Translations under genes and position numbers: made by a program
In this document: in pieces, positions 7,741-17,790 of the stretch
Position numbering within the stretch: the stretch's first letter is position 1
Layout: each line of letters starts with the position of its first letter
The notes under the pieces: generated by a model
The model's database searches: none
The model's input: the letters and a program-made list of their open reading frames with translations, nothing else
What the model was told of the DNA's origin: nothing
Source of the DNA: Microbulbifer marinus
Lineage (GTDB): Bacteria > Pseudomonadota > Gammaproteobacteria > Pseudomonadales > Cellvibrionaceae
Reading direction: 5' to 3'
Assembly: GCF_900107725.1 (NCBI RefSeq)
Contig: NZ_FNQO01000004.1
Span: 62,001 to 126,000, forward strand
Length of the DNA: 64,000 bases

Positions 7741-8760
7741 TCAGAGCTCCGTCATCGGCCAGCGCGGCCGCACTTCTATCTTCAGATCCGCATGCTCGCC
7801 CGCCTGCAGGCGCAGGCAACCGGCGTAGGCAATCATGGCACCGTTGTCGGTGCAGAACTCGTGGCGCGGGTAATAGACCCGGGCGCCGTCTTTGGCCAGC
7901 ACCGTTTCGAGGCGCTCGCGCAGCAGCTTGTTCGCCGACACGCCACCGGCGATGACCAGGGTCTTGTGGCCGGAGGCCCGGATCGCGCGGCGACATTTGA
8001 TTACCAGCGTGTCGACCACCGCCTCCTGAAAGGCCGCGGCGATATCCGCACAGGTCTGTTCGTCCGGCAGGCCGTCTGCCAGCGCGTGTTCGCGCACCGT
8101 GGTCAGGGTGTAGGTCTTCAGGCCGGAAAAACTGAAATCCAGCCCGGGCCTGTCGGTCATCGGCCGCGGGAAGGTGAAGCGCGACGGATCGCCCTTCTCT
8201 GCCAGCGCGGCCAGGCGCGGACCGCCGGGATAATCCAGGTCGAGCATCTTCGCCGCCTTGTCGAAGGCCTCGCCGGCGGCATCGTCGAGGGACTCCCCCA
8301 TCAATTCGTAATCACCGAGGCCGCGCACGTCCACCAGCTGGGTATGGCCACCGGATACCAGCAGCGCGACGAACGGAAAGGCCGGCGGATTCTCCTCCAG
8401 CATCGGCGCCAGCAGGTGGCCCTCCATATGATGGATGGCTACTGCCGGGATGCCCCAGCCGTAGGCCAGTGCGCGGCCGGCGCAGGCACCCACCATCAGC
8501 GCGCCGACCAGGCCGGGACCGGCGGTGTAGGCGATACCGTCGAGATCGGCCGGGCGGGTATCGGTCTTGCGCATGACCTGGCGCACCAGCGGCAGCAGCT
8601 TGCGCACATGGTCGCGACTGGCCAGTTCCGGCACCACACCACCGTAATCGGCGTGCAGATCCACCTGACTGAACAGGGCGTGACCGAGCAGACCGGACTC
8701 GGTGTCATAGATAGCGACGCCGGTTTCATCGCAGGAGGTTTCAATACCCAGAACGCGCAC
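7741..8760 (-). CDS. tsaD: tRNA N6-adenosine threonylcarbamoyltransferase
   Basis: Protein of 339 aa of the Kae1/TsaD family, which transfers the threonylcarbamoyl group onto A37 of ANN-decoding tRNAs with TsaB/TsaE. The opening [14 protein letters not shown] is diagnostic. [14 protein letters not shown] supplies the metal-binding His-x3-His; SGGHTQLV and [10 protein letters not shown] mark the two halves of the ASKHA nucleotide-binding fold. GTG 8760 is chosen because the family starts exactly at this conserved motif; the open frame continues upstream without similarity. Divergent from rpsU, the usual gammaproteobacterial arrangement. Confidence 0.96.
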   Translation of the reverse strand: MRVLGIETSCDETGVAIYDTESGLLGHALFSQVDLHADYGGVVPELASRDHVRKLLPLVRQVMRKTDTRPADLDGIAYTAGPGLVGALMVGACAGRALAYGWGIPAVAIHHMEGHLLAPMLEENPPAFPFVALLVSGGHTQLVDVRGLGDYELMGESLDDAAGEAFDKAAKMLDLDYPGGPRLAALAEKGDPSRFTFPRPMTDRPGLDFSFSGLKTYTLTTVREHALADGLPDEQTCADIAAAFQEAVVDTLVIKCRRAIRASGHKTLVIAGGVSANKLLRERLETVLAKDGARVYYPRHEFCTDNGAMIAYAGCLRLQAGEHADLKIEVRPRWPMTEL

Positions 8761-8815
8761 TTGGTTTCTTACTCGTGACTGCCTCGCGGGGCCGCTATCA
8801 TACTGGAAAATGGGG

Positions 8816-8844
8816 TTGCGATCCCGTGGGGGAGTGTTTAGAAT
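8816..8844 (+). promoter_or_regulatory. Putative sigma-70 promoter of rpsU operon
   Basis: TTGCGA (8816-8821), a 17-bp spacer and TAGAAT (8839-8844), about 90 bp upstream of rpsU in the divergent tsaD-rpsU region. Good spacing, moderate hexamers. Confidence 0.55.
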
Positions 8845-8932
8845 TTGCGCCCTCGCTGTGAACCGGCCACCGGAAGCAACTGCGAGAGCATTGCCGGAAT
8901 GGCCGAGAGAAACGAATTTTACAGGTATCCTA

Positions 8933-9148
8933 ATGCCCTCTGTACGAATCAAAGACAACGAACCTTTCGATATCGCCCTGCGCCGCTTCAAGCGCTCTTG
9001 TGAGAAAGCCGGTGTACTGTCCGAAGTACGTCGTCGCGAGTTCTACGAGAAGCCGACTGCTGTACGCAAGCGCAAGGCTGCTGCCGCTGTTAAGCGTCAC
9101 GCTAAGAAGCTGCAGCGCGAAAACCGCAAGTTCCAGCGCCTCTACTAA
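8933..9148 (+). CDS. rpsU: 30S ribosomal protein bS21
   Basis: Protein of 71 aa, the usual length, starting [18 protein letters not shown] with the basic tail [19 protein letters not shown]. It belongs to the 30S subunit and helps start-site selection. It is the first gene of the macromolecular synthesis operon (rpsU-dnaG-rpoD), here with a yqeY-like gene inserted between rpsU and dnaG, as in many gammaproteobacteria. A hairpin after the gene can limit read-through into dnaG. Confidence 0.97.
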   Translation: MPSVRIKDNEPFDIALRRFKRSCEKAGVLSEVRRREFYEKPTAVRKRKAAAAVKRHAKKLQRENRKFQRLY

Positions 9149-9218
9149 GAGCTGCAGTCAGCATTAAGCCTGACTCAGAGAGGTCGCCCAGCGGGTTCGA
9201 TCCCGCAGCGGTTTCACA

Positions 9219-9253
9219 AAACGGCGTGCGAGCCTGACTCGCGCGCCGTTTTT
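9219..9253 (+). terminator. Terminator/attenuator between rpsU and the yqeY-like gene
   Basis: A 12-bp stem (ACGGCGTGCGAG pairing with CTCGCGCGCCGT, one weak pair) followed by TTTTT. Its place mirrors the known partial terminator between rpsU and dnaG that lowers primase output. Confidence 0.8.
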
Positions 9254-9342
9254 CGTTTCCGCTGCCGCATTCTCCACCCGCGCCGGACGCGCTATTCTTA
9301 CCGGCCCGAACCAATAACAAGCGAAATTCCGGATCAGCCACT

Positions 9343-9789
9343 ATGAGCACCCTCAAGGACACCCTGGCTCAAGCCACCAAAGATGCGATGAAAGCCCGCG
9401 CCAAGGAGCGACTGGCCACGCTGCGCCTGATCAATGCCGAGATCAAGCGCGTGGAAGTGGACGAGCGCATCGAACTGGACGACGCCCGCATTCTGGCCCT
9501 GCTGGACAAGATGACCAAGCAGCGTCGCGACTCCATCACCCAGTATGAAAAGGCCGGCCGCGCCGAGCTGGCCGCCGTGGAGCAGGCGGAAATCGACGTG
9601 ATCCAGGAATTCCTGCCGGAACAGCTGTCCGAAGACGAGATTGCCGAGATCGTCGCCGCGGCGGTCAAAGACACCGGCGCCAGCGGTATGGCCGACATGG
9701 GCAAAGTCATGGCCCAGGTGAAGCCGCAGGTACAGGGCCGCGCCGACATGGGCGCTGTCAGCAAACTGGTGAAGGCGCAGCTCGGCTGA
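9343..9789 (+). CDS. GatB/YqeY domain protein
   Basis: Protein of 148 aa, the full length for stand-alone YqeY proteins. MSTLKDTLAQATKDAMKA and LATLRLINAEIKR open the helical domain; EFLPEQLSEDEI and the C-terminal ASGMADMGKVMAQVKP with GRADMGAVSKLVK are family signatures related to the tail of the GatB amidotransferase subunit. Its function is not firmly known; a link to tRNA is suggested by the GatB tail. Position between rpsU and dnaG is conserved in gammaproteobacteria. Confidence 0.93.
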   Translation: MSTLKDTLAQATKDAMKARAKERLATLRLINAEIKRVEVDERIELDDARILALLDKMTKQRRDSITQYEKAGRAELAAVEQAEIDVIQEFLPEQLSEDEIAEIVAAAVKDTGASGMADMGKVMAQVKPQVQGRADMGAVSKLVKAQLG

Positions 9790-9813
9790 TCGCCGACGCG
9801 CTAGCGAGACCCT

Positions 9814-11793
9814 ATGGCCGGCAAGATCCCCCAGCACTTTATCGACGACCTGCTCGCACGGGCGGATATCGTCGAGCTGGTGGACAGCCGGGTCAAACTG
9901 CGCAAGACAGGCAAAAACTACTCCGCCTGCTGCCCGTTTCACGATGAAAAAACCCCCTCCTTCACGGTAAGCCCCGACAAGCAGTTCTATTACTGTTTCG
10001 GCTGCGGCGCCAACGGCAACGCGATCGGCTTCCTGATGGAGTACGACCGCCTGCCCTTCCCCGAGGCGGTGGAAAAGCTGGCCGCGAACCAGGGCCTCGA
10101 GGTACCGCGCGAGCAGCTGGCCCCGGGCCAGGAAAAGCGCCAGCGCGAGAGCCAGTCGCTGTACCAGCTGACCGAGAAAGCCGCCGACTACTACCGCAGC
10201 CAGCTGCGTGCCCATCCGGCCGCCGGCCGCGCCATCGCCTACCTGCGCGGCCGCGGTCTGTCCGGCGAGATTGCACGGGATTTCGGTATCGGCCTGGCCC
10301 CGCCGGGCTGGGACAACCTGCTGAATGAACTCGGCGACACGGCGCAGAACGCGGACCTGCTGGAGCAGGCCGGCCTCGCGATCCGCCGCCAGGACAGCGA
10401 CGGCAATACCAAACCCGGCGCGCGCCACCATTACGACCGCTTCCGCAACCGCATCATGTTCCCGATCCGCGACCAGCGCGGCCGGGCCATCGCGTTTGGC
10501 GGGCGGGTACTGGGAGACGAGAAGCCCAAGTACCTGAACTCGCCGGAGACCCCGATCTTCCACAAGAGCCGCGAACTCTACGGCCTGTGGGAGGCGCGCC
10601 AGGCCAACCGCACGCTCGAACGGCTGATCGTCGTCGAGGGCTATATGGATGTGGTGGCGCTGGCGCAGTTCGGTATCCGCTGCGCCGTCGCCACCCTCGG
10701 CACCGCCTGCGGCGAGGAACATATTCAACTGGCGTTCCGCAACGCGCCAGAAGTGGTGTTCTGCTTTGACGGCGACCAGGCCGGCCGCACCGCCGCCCGG
10801 CGCGCACTGGAAGCGGCGCTGCCGCATATGCAGGACGGCCGCAGCGTGCGCTTCCTGCTGCTGCCGGAAGGCGAGGACCCGGACACGCTGGTGCGCCAGC
10901 TGGGCGGCGAGCGCTTCCAGCAGATGATCGACGAACAGGCCCGCCCGCTGGAAGACTTCCTGTTCGACCTGCTCGGCGAGGGCATCAACCTGCAGACGAT
11001 GGACGGCCGCGCGCGCCTGTCGAAACTGGCCGCACCGCTGCTCGACCTGCTGCCGGCCGGGGTCTACCGCCAGCTGATGTTCCAGCAGCTGGCTGCGCGT
11101 ACCGGCCTCGACAAGGATACGCTGCAGGAAGTGATCAGCGCGGAAAAGGCCCGCGCGGCCCAGGCAAAGGCACAGGCCCAGCCCCAAGTGCAGTCCGGAC
11201 CACAATCGCAACAACAGCCGCAACGGCAGGCACCGGAGCCCGATGCCCCGCCGGCAGAGCTGGCCGACGTGCCGCCGCCGGAGGAAGAATTTTTTGCCGG
11301 GACGCCCTCGCAACCGGCGCAGCCGCGCCGCAGCGGCCAGTACCGGCTGCCGGCGGAGCGCATGCTGATCGCACTGCTGCTGCACCACCCGCAACTGGCC
11401 CAGCAGATCGAGGACAGCGCGCAGTTTCGCGCCAGCGGCCACCCGGACCTGCAGCTGTTCGCGGAACTGGTGGACCTGCTCAAGAGCCGGCCGGACTACA
11501 ATCTGAATCAGCTGCTGGGCTACTGGCGCGCGCACCACGGCGCCGACTCCTGCGACACGCTGGCGAAGCTTGCCGCCTCCCAGCTGGTCAGCGGCGTGCG
11601 CCAACTGGCGCAGGGCGACAGCAAACTGGAATATGACCCGCAGGCCGAGTTCGTCGACTGCCTGCAGCGGCTGGAACGGGCCGCGCAGAAGCAGCGCAAC
11701 CGCGACCTGCTGGCGCAGCTGAAAGGCGGCGGCCAGCTCAGCGCGGAGGAACAACTGGCGCTGCTGGCCAACTGGCGACAGAAACAGGATTAA
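9814..11793 (+). CDS. dnaG: DNA primase
   Basis: Protein of 659 aa that makes RNA primers at the replication fork. The N-terminal CHC2 zinc-binding domain shows CCPFHDEKTPSF and YYCFGCGA. The TOPRIM core includes IVVEGYMDVVALAQ and the metal-binding CFDGDQAGRTAARRALE. A Gln/Pro-rich linker of about 60 residues (roughly 448-510), expanded relative to E. coli, joins the core to the C-terminal DnaB-interaction domain. It lies 24 bp after the YqeY-like gene. A very long open frame on the opposite strand is a codon-bias shadow. Confidence 0.97.
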   Translation: MAGKIPQHFIDDLLARADIVELVDSRVKLRKTGKNYSACCPFHDEKTPSFTVSPDKQFYYCFGCGANGNAIGFLMEYDRLPFPEAVEKLAANQGLEVPREQLAPGQEKRQRESQSLYQLTEKAADYYRSQLRAHPAAGRAIAYLRGRGLSGEIARDFGIGLAPPGWDNLLNELGDTAQNADLLEQAGLAIRRQDSDGNTKPGARHHYDRFRNRIMFPIRDQRGRAIAFGGRVLGDEKPKYLNSPETPIFHKSRELYGLWEARQANRTLERLIVVEGYMDVVALAQFGIRCAVATLGTACGEEHIQLAFRNAPEVVFCFDGDQAGRTAARRALEAALPHMQDGRSVRFLLLPEGEDPDTLVRQLGGERFQQMIDEQARPLEDFLFDLLGEGINLQTMDGRARLSKLAAPLLDLLPAGVYRQLMFQQLAARTGLDKDTLQEVISAEKARAAQAKAQAQPQVQSGPQSQQQPQRQAPEPDAPPAELADVPPPEEEFFAGTPSQPAQPRRSGQYRLPAERMLIALLLHHPQLAQQIEDSAQFRASGHPDLQLFAELVDLLKSRPDYNLNQLLGYWRAHHGADSCDTLAKLAASQLVSGVRQLAQGDSKLEYDPQAEFVDCLQRLERAAQKQRNRDLLAQLKGGGQLSAEEQLALLANWRQKQD

Positions 11794-11895
11794 TCACCGG
11801 TGCAGGCCTTGAAATCCCTCGGCCCAGCACCATATTCACTCACCCCGGACGGGATCGGGAACTCAAGCACAGTAAACATCGCACCAAGGCGTCCC

Positions 11896-11938
11896 TTGAC
11901 AGCCAGAGTGGTTATTGCTATCGCAAATACGCTATAAT
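11896..11938 (+). promoter_or_regulatory. Promoter elements upstream of rpoD
   Basis: TTGACA (11896-11901) and TATAAT (11933-11938) are consensus hexamers but stand 31 bp apart, so they probably belong to different promoters; the TATAAT lies 48 bp before the rpoD start. A separate rpoD promoter inside this operon is common. Confidence 0.5.
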
Positions 11939-11985
11939 CCCGCGTCTTTGTCCCGTATTTTCATCCCCAGAATTCAGGGTTGTGC

Positions 11986-13860
11986 ATGACCGACAAAACC
12001 CAACAGCAGACTTCCCGTATTAAGGAACTGATCGCCCGCGGTAAAGAGCAGGGCTATCTGACCTACGCCGAAGTGAATGACCACCTGCCGGAGGACATCT
12101 CCGATCCCGATCAGGTGGAAGATATCATCGGCATGATCAACGACATGGGCATCAAGGTGTTTGAAAGCGCACCGGATGCCGAAGAGTTGTTGATGGCCGA
12201 AGGAGACAGCTCCGCAGACGAGATCGCCGCCGCCGAAGCCGCCGCCGCTCTGGCCGCGGTGGAATCCGACGTGGGCCGCACCACCGATCCGGTACGCATG
12301 TATATGCGCGAAATGGGCACCGTAGAGCTGCTCACGCGCGAGGGCGAGATCGCCATTGCCAAACGTATCGAAGAGGGCCTGCGTGAACTGATGGCCGCCC
12401 TCGCCTACTGGCCGGGCGCGGTACAGCATGTGATCGACGAGTACGAGCTGATCGAGAAAGAAGAGCGCCGCATCCCCGATGTGATCGCCGGCTGGCTCGA
12501 CCCGGCCGACGAAGTGCCTCCGGGCGCACAGGCCGGCCAGGCCGCCGCCGCTTCCAGTACCGACAGCAGCGACAGCAGCGACGACGATGACGCCAGCGAC
12601 GACAATGACGACGACTCCTCTTCAGAAGAAGAAGAAAACGTCGGCGGCATCGACCCGGAAGAGCTGGCCGAGCGCATGAAGAAGCTGATCGCCGCGCAGA
12701 AGAAAGCCGACGCCGCGATCAAGAAGCACGGCCGCGATTCCAAACAGGCCGGCGAGGCCATGGAAGCCGTGGGCGAGGTATTCCGCTACTTCAAGCTGGC
12801 CCCGCGCCAGTTCGACCCGCTGTACAACGAAGTGCGCAGCATTCTCGACGACGTGCGCGAGCAAGAGCGCACCATCATGAATCTGTGCATCAAGCGGGCC
12901 AGGATGCCGCGCAAGACCTTTATCAAGGAGTTCCCGGGCAACGAAGTCAACGAAGACTGGATCCCCGGCATCATCAAGAAGAAGCGCGACTACTCCGACA
13001 ACCTGCGCCAGGTAGCCGAGGACATCATCCGAGCGCAGCGCAAGCTGGCCCAGTGCCAGGAGCGTGCCGGTCTGGAGATTGGCCAGATCAAGGAGATCAA
13101 CCGCCGCATGTCGATCGGCGAGGCCCGCTCCCGCCGCGCCAAGAAGGAGATGGTCGAGGCCAACCTGCGCCTGGTGATCTCCATCGCGAAGAAGTACACC
13201 AACCGCGGCCTGCAGTTCCTCGACCTGATCCAGGAAGGCAACATCGGCCTGATGAAGGCGGTGGACAAGTTCGAATACCGTCGCGGCTACAAGTTCTCGA
13301 CTTACGCCACCTGGTGGATTCGCCAGGCGATCACCCGCTCCATCGCGGACCAGGCCCGTACCATCCGTATTCCGGTGCACATGATTGAGACCATCAACAA
13401 GCTCAATCGCATCAGCCGCCAGATGCTGCAGGAGATGGGCCGCGAGCCGACTCCGGAAGAGCTGGGCGAGCGCATGGATATGCCGGAAGACAAGGTGCGC
13501 AAGGTACTGAAGATCGCCAAGGAGCCGATCTCCATGGAGACGCCGATCGGTGACGACGAAGACTCGCATCTGGGCGACTTTATCGAGGACCAGAACCAGT
13601 CCTCGCCGGTAGACACCGCCACCCAGACTGGCCTGCACGACGCTACCCGCTCCGTGCTGTCCGGCCTGACGGCGCGCGAGGCGAAAGTACTGCGCATGCG
13701 CTTCGGTATCGATATGAACACTGACCACACGCTGGAAGAAGTGGGCAAACAGTTCGACGTTACCCGCGAGCGTATCCGCCAGATCGAGGCCAAGGCCCTG
13801 CGCAAGCTGCGCCACCCGTCTCGCTCCGAGCATCTTCGGAGCTTCCTCGACGAGGGGTAA
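11986..13860 (+). CDS. rpoD: RNA polymerase primary sigma factor sigma-70
   Basis: Protein of 624 aa. Region 1.1 covers roughly residues 1-75; region 1.2 begins at [16 protein letters not shown]. Regions 2-4 are complete: [20 protein letters not shown] (region 2.3/2.4), [15 protein letters not shown] (region 3) and the region 4.2 helix-turn-helix [20 protein letters not shown]. The non-conserved region contains an Asp/Ser/Glu-rich stretch (around residues 188-217) that looks like a flexible acidic spacer. ATG 11986 is used rather than TTG 11980. A terminator follows, closing the rpsU-dnaG-rpoD block. Confidence 0.97.
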   Translation: MTDKTQQQTSRIKELIARGKEQGYLTYAEVNDHLPEDISDPDQVEDIIGMINDMGIKVFESAPDAEELLMAEGDSSADEIAAAEAAAALAAVESDVGRTTDPVRMYMREMGTVELLTREGEIAIAKRIEEGLRELMAALAYWPGAVQHVIDEYELIEKEERRIPDVIAGWLDPADEVPPGAQAGQAAAASSTDSSDSSDDDDASDDNDDDSSSEEEENVGGIDPEELAERMKKLIAAQKKADAAIKKHGRDSKQAGEAMEAVGEVFRYFKLAPRQFDPLYNEVRSILDDVREQERTIMNLCIKRARMPRKTFIKEFPGNEVNEDWIPGIIKKKRDYSDNLRQVAEDIIRAQRKLAQCQERAGLEIGQIKEINRRMSIGEARSRRAKKEMVEANLRLVISIAKKYTNRGLQFLDLIQEGNIGLMKAVDKFEYRRGYKFSTYATWWIRQAITRSIADQARTIRIPVHMIETINKLNRISRQMLQEMGREPTPEELGERMDMPEDKVRKVLKIAKEPISMETPIGDDEDSHLGDFIEDQNQSSPVDTATQTGLHDATRSVLSGLTAREAKVLRMRFGIDMNTDHTLEEVGKQFDVTRERIRQIEAKALRKLRHPSRSEHLRSFLDEG

Positions 13861-13871
13861 GCACCACACTG

Positions 13872-13897
13872 AAAGCCCGGCAACGCCGGGCTTTTTT
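13872..13897 (+). terminator. rpoD terminator
   Basis: AAGCCCGGC, short loop, GCCGGGC and T6 immediately after rpoD. Confidence 0.92.
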
Positions 13898-13972
13898 ATG
13901 TGACAGTTCAGTGACCGCCGGGACCTGCTACCGCGAACTTCCGGCACGACCATGCGCCGCAAGAAAAACACC

Positions 13973-14365
13973 ATGCAACAAGAAGAGTTCATCAACAAAC
14001 CCGGCAAGACCGGCATCTCCCGCCTGATCGACGCCACCTCCTATTCCCGGCAGGGCCTGCTCGCCAGCTGGCGCAACGAAGCCGCCTTCCGCCAGGAAGT
14101 CACCCTCGCCATTTTCCTGATTCCGCTGGCGCTGTGGCTCGGCGAGAGCGGTGTCGAGCGCGCCATCCTGATCGGCGCGACGCTGCTGGTGATGGTGGTG
14201 GAACTGCTCAACAGCGCCGTGGAAGCGGCCATCGACCGCATTGGCCCGGAGCGGCATCCGCTGTCGAAAATTGCCAAAGACACCGGTTCGGCGGCGGTAT
14301 CCATTGCCCTGTTGCTGTGGCTGTCTACCTGGGGCTGCATCCTGCTGCCACGCTGGCTCGGCTAA
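13973..14365 (+). CDS. dgkA: Diacylglycerol kinase (prokaryotic type)
   Basis: Small inner-membrane kinase of 130 aa that phosphorylates diacylglycerol to phosphatidic acid, recycling lipid from membrane-derived glycans. The surface helix RLIDATSYSRQGL and the catalytic NEAAFRQE are followed by three membrane helices; VVELLNSAVEAAIDRIG is the family signature. Length with ATG 13973 fits the family (about 120-130 aa); an upstream in-frame ATG at 13952 would add seven basic residues. No clear ribosome-binding site before either start. Confidence 0.94.
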   Translation: MQQEEFINKPGKTGISRLIDATSYSRQGLLASWRNEAAFRQEVTLAIFLIPLALWLGESGVERAILIGATLLVMVVELLNSAVEAAIDRIGPERHPLSKIAKDTGSAAVSIALLLWLSTWGCILLPRWLG

Positions 14366-14515
14366 GTCTTTTGCCTCCCGCCGCACGGCGGGAGCGCCCA
14401 CCATTGCCGCTCGCCTCGCCCCTTCTGGCTGCCTCGCAGGTGCGCCCGGCTCGTCTAGACTTTCTGCTCCAAAAGAATTCCGAGCCTGTTAACTCCTATA
14501 AACCAGGGAAGGTTT

Positions 14516-17107
14516 ATGCCCCACGCGCGCGCGAAGGATGTCCTGCGTCACTGTGCCGGCCTGCTGTTGGCCGCCGGCATGGCCAGTCCGCAGGCACTGT
14601 TCGCCGCCTGTAGCGACAATACCCCAGCCAGCGGCAGCGATGTGATCTGCGACGGCACCGACACCACCGGCATCCAGGCGCCGGCGGCCAGCGACGTCAG
14701 CGTGACCGTCACCACCGGCGCCACCATCGATACCGGCGCAACAACCGCAATCGAACTGGGCCCGGGCGCCGAGATCGACAACGGCGGCAACCTGACCACC
14801 AGCAGCGCCAACACCATCGAGCTCTCTGCCAGCGGTGACGACACGGTGACCAACAGCGGCAATATCAGCAGTAGCGGCGGCCTCGCGATTGATTTTGGCG
14901 ACGGCGATGGGCGCGACACCTTCAATATGAACGCCGGTCGCGTCAGTGGCCATATCGCCCAGCGCGGCGGAGCCGACCGGTTCAATTTGCGCGGCGGTGT
15001 GATCGACAGCATTGATCAGGGCGGCGGCCAGGATCGGGCGCTGATTGAGGGCGGGCGGATTGTCGGCACCTTTTCCGGGGGCGACCTTGTCACTATGACC
15101 GGCGGCCGCGTCGGCACGATCAACCTGGGCACCTCCGACAATGAAATGGCGATGCAGGGTGGCCTGGTCGATAACGATATTCTCGCCGGCTTCCAGAACG
15201 ACACGCTGCGCATGTCCGGCGGCACCATCGACCGCAACGTGGATTTCGGCCGCGGCGAAAATGTGATCGAGCTGAGCGGCGGCAGCATCGGCAATCACAT
15301 CCTGACGGGTAGCGATCGGGATAGCTTTTACTGGAGCGGCGGCAGTATCGGCGGCGCCGTACTGCTGGGCGATGGCGACGACAGCGCCACCCTCGATTCG
15401 GTCACCGCGCTGGGCAGCACCCTGCTGAACGGCGGCCGCGGCAACGACAGCCTGCTATTGCGCAATCAAGTCATCACCGATCCGGCCCAGCTGCTGCAGT
15501 GGGAATCCGTGCGACTGAGCGACAACTCGACGATCGAGTTCAGCGACAACCTCGAACTCGGCGGCACCGATGCACTGGCTACCCGGCTAACGGTAGATCG
15601 CGGCAGCAGCCTGCTTCTGATCGACATGAATTCGATGCTATTCACCGCCGCGGGCCAGCCCCTGCTACTGGAAAACAACGGTACCATCGACCTGCGCGGC
15701 CCGTCGGAAAACACGCTGCGCATCGTCGGCGACTACACCGGCAACGGCCTGCTGCTGCTCGACGTGATTCTCGGCGACGACAGCAGCGACGCCGATGTGC
15801 TGCAGATCGACGGCGGCCACGCCCACGGCAACACCCAGATAGCGTTCAACGTGCAGGGTGGCAAGGGCGCCGCAACGGGCGACGGCATCCTGGTCATCGA
15901 AGCGCTGAACGGTGCCACTACCGCCCCGGATGCCTTCTTCACCACCGGGTCCCTGTCCGCCGGGCCCTACGAGTATTTCCTGTTCCGCGGCACCGGTGAG
16001 CCCAGCGCGTCGGACAACTGGTACCTGCGCTCGACGCTGCTGCCCGGCAGCGCCGCGCCCAGCGTCAGGGCGGTTACACCATCCACACCGAACACATCGT
16101 CCATTCCAACACTACCGCTGGGCGCGCTACCGATGGTCGCCGCCGCACCACCGGCTGGCGCCAGGCCGATCCCGCTGTACCGGCCGGAAATCCCCCTCTA
16201 CGCCCAGGCGAAATCCCTCGCCCACTTCCTGTCGCTCACGGAAATGGGTAGCTATCACAAGCGGCGTGGCGAACAGCGCTACTGGAGCAGCGCCGGCAAC
16301 AATGCCTGGATGCGGCTCTATTACCAGAGTGCGGATATCGACTGGGACGGCGATGTATACAGCCGCTTCGACGGCAACCTGGGCGGTATACAGCTGGGCG
16401 GCAATATCTACTCCGCGCCCAGCTGCCGCGGCTCCCAGGAGCTGGGCGTGTTTGTCGGCAGCAGCCGCGCCGGCGGCGATGTCAGCGGCTTCGCCCGCGG
16501 CTTCCGGCATTTCGACGCCGGCCGCAACGAACTGGAAACCTATTATTTCGGCGGCTACTTCACCGACTACCGCCTCAACCGGAATTACCTGGACGTGTTC
16601 GTCAAAGCTGCCTACCTGGAGCTGGACAGCCGCTCCAACCGGGGCGTCGACGACAGAGTCTTCGCCCCGCAGCTCAGCGTCTCGCTGGAGAGTGGCTGGA
16701 CCCGCACCCTGAACGAGCGCATCAGCCTGGAACCGCAGCTGCAGCTGGTGGCCAACTACACCAACTTCGATGCCTACGAGGACGGCATCTCGCGCATAGA
16801 GCCGGACATGACGCCGGAACTCACTTTCCGCGCCGGCCTGCGCGGCTACAACCCGGACGGCCGAAACCAGTACTACGCCTTCGGCAACCTCTGGTACACC
16901 CTAGACGGCAACGACGAACTGCAGTTCGACAATCGCCTCTATCTGGAAAACGACCGCGGTGCCACCTGGGCTGAAATCGGCGCCGGCATGGTGCTGCTCC
17001 AGCGGGAGGGTGGAGGTATCTACTTCAATCTCAGCTACCAGCGCTCGATCGATGACCTGGACTGGGAGGCAGGCAGCGCCAACCTCGGCTTCGCCTGGGC
17101 CTGGTAA
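14516..17107 (+). CDS. Autotransporter with beta-barrel domain
   Basis: Exported surface protein of 863 aa. It has a signal peptide (about residues 1-31, ending ALFAA), then a passenger of roughly 500 residues rich in short Gly/Asp repeats such as MTGGRVGTINLGTSDN, MSGGTIDRNVDFGRGEN and LSGGSIGNHILTGSDR, the pattern of a right-handed beta-helix. A Pro/Ala-rich hinge near residue 510-560 leads to the C-terminal outer-membrane barrel of about 280 residues, ending GFAWAW with a terminal aromatic residue. GGGAAGG before ATG 14516 is a strong ribosome-binding site. Passenger function is unknown; adhesion or surface display is possible. No protease or esterase catalytic motif was seen. Confidence 0.88.
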   Translation: MPHARAKDVLRHCAGLLLAAGMASPQALFAACSDNTPASGSDVICDGTDTTGIQAPAASDVSVTVTTGATIDTGATTAIELGPGAEIDNGGNLTTSSANTIELSASGDDTVTNSGNISSSGGLAIDFGDGDGRDTFNMNAGRVSGHIAQRGGADRFNLRGGVIDSIDQGGGQDRALIEGGRIVGTFSGGDLVTMTGGRVGTINLGTSDNEMAMQGGLVDNDILAGFQNDTLRMSGGTIDRNVDFGRGENVIELSGGSIGNHILTGSDRDSFYWSGGSIGGAVLLGDGDDSATLDSVTALGSTLLNGGRGNDSLLLRNQVITDPAQLLQWESVRLSDNSTIEFSDNLELGGTDALATRLTVDRGSSLLLIDMNSMLFTAAGQPLLLENNGTIDLRGPSENTLRIVGDYTGNGLLLLDVILGDDSSDADVLQIDGGHAHGNTQIAFNVQGGKGAATGDGILVIEALNGATTAPDAFFTTGSLSAGPYEYFLFRGTGEPSASDNWYLRSTLLPGSAAPSVRAVTPSTPNTSSIPTLPLGALPMVAAAPPAGARPIPLYRPEIPLYAQAKSLAHFLSLTEMGSYHKRRGEQRYWSSAGNNAWMRLYYQSADIDWDGDVYSRFDGNLGGIQLGGNIYSAPSCRGSQELGVFVGSSRAGGDVSGFARGFRHFDAGRNELETYYFGGYFTDYRLNRNYLDVFVKAAYLELDSRSNRGVDDRVFAPQLSVSLESGWTRTLNERISLEPQLQLVANYTNFDAYEDGISRIEPDMTPELTFRAGLRGYNPDGRNQYYAFGNLWYTLDGNDELQFDNRLYLENDRGATWAEIGAGMVLLQREGGGIYFNLSYQRSIDDLDWEAGSANLGFAWAW

Positions 17108-17190
17108 CCCGCGCCGGAAAAGGCGTTGATTTACAAGGAAAAATCGAGTACTTTGCCCAACCGCCTGCACCACAACGCAAGCGACTTTGG

Positions 17191-17267
17191 GGGCCCTTAG
17201 CTCAGTTGGTTAGAGCATCCGACTCATAATCGGCAGGTCCTGGGTTCAAGTCCCGGAGGGCCCACCA
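17191..17267 (+). tRNA. tRNA-Ile2 (anticodon CAT, lysidine-modified)
   Basis: Complete cloverleaf of 77 nt with encoded CCA. Acceptor GGGCCCT pairs with AGGGCCC; D-arm TAGCTCAGTTGG; anticodon loop CTCATAA; T-loop GGTTCAAGTCC. The anticodon arm GACTCATAATC and CTTAGCTCAG opening resemble the minor Ile tRNA (C34 changed to lysidine) more than elongator Met. The first cassette array begins about 560 bp downstream. Confidence 0.9.
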
Positions 17268-17790
17268 TTTCCTCTCCCCCATTCTGTTTATCCCAGCTCG
17301 CTTATCGAAACCCGGCGTAGTTCCGGAGCCCCTAGGGTTCACTGCGTACACAAGCAATTTTTTCAAAATGCGCAGCAATCCTGTTAGACACCAACACTAA
17401 AAGTGCCTACGCCAGTCTACTGTCCGCTACTCCAATTTTATCGAGCGTCCGCACGAAAACCTGTTCCACGTACGGCCACAGACCAACTGTTGGCAACCAA
17501 CACTTGTACAGATTTAGAGCCGTGGGAAAGGCCGCAATCTCGACACGCCCACTATCGACACGAAAATGAACCGAATTCAGAAGCCATGGGCTTTATATCA
17601 CCTCCCTAAATCGCGTAACTTATTGATTTTTCGACATGTGCACCTGAGAACAAGAGCCATCCCACAAGACACACCATTCGACAGCAGGCCATATGATTCT
17701 GGAGCCTCTTATTTAATCGCTTTTAACTCATTGATTTCTGGATATTTTTTTCACGAAGCTAAATCCACCTCCAATATATCGAGCCACGGT
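17268..17790. other. Non-coding stretch between tRNA and first cassette array
   Basis: About 520 bases of mixed composition. Short open frames occur (for example 17403-17609 and 17566-17805 on +) but lack a ribosome-binding site, family motifs or sensible composition. No repeat of the tRNA 3' end was seen, so there is no sign of a tRNA-targeted island. It could be a decayed cassette or remnant of the lost integron platform. Confidence 0.4.

Noticed and set aside
9190-9212. GCGGGTTCGATCCCGC looks like a tRNA T-arm after rpsU
   Set aside because: With a proper 7-base T-loop the 5-bp stem does not pair, and no other tRNA arms are present nearby.
9334-11754. An 806-codon open frame on the minus strand across dnaG
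   Set aside because: It mirrors dnaG codon by codon, is rich in Arg/Gln/Leu as expected for an antisense frame in GC-rich DNA, and has no family motif or ribosome-binding site.
11896-11938. TTGACA and TATAAT read as one strong promoter before rpoD
   Set aside because: They are 31 bp apart, far beyond the usual 16-18 bp, so they cannot form one sigma-70 promoter.
12622-14037. A 471-codon minus-strand open frame across rpoD
   Set aside because: Antisense shadow of a conserved gene with biased codons; no independent evidence.
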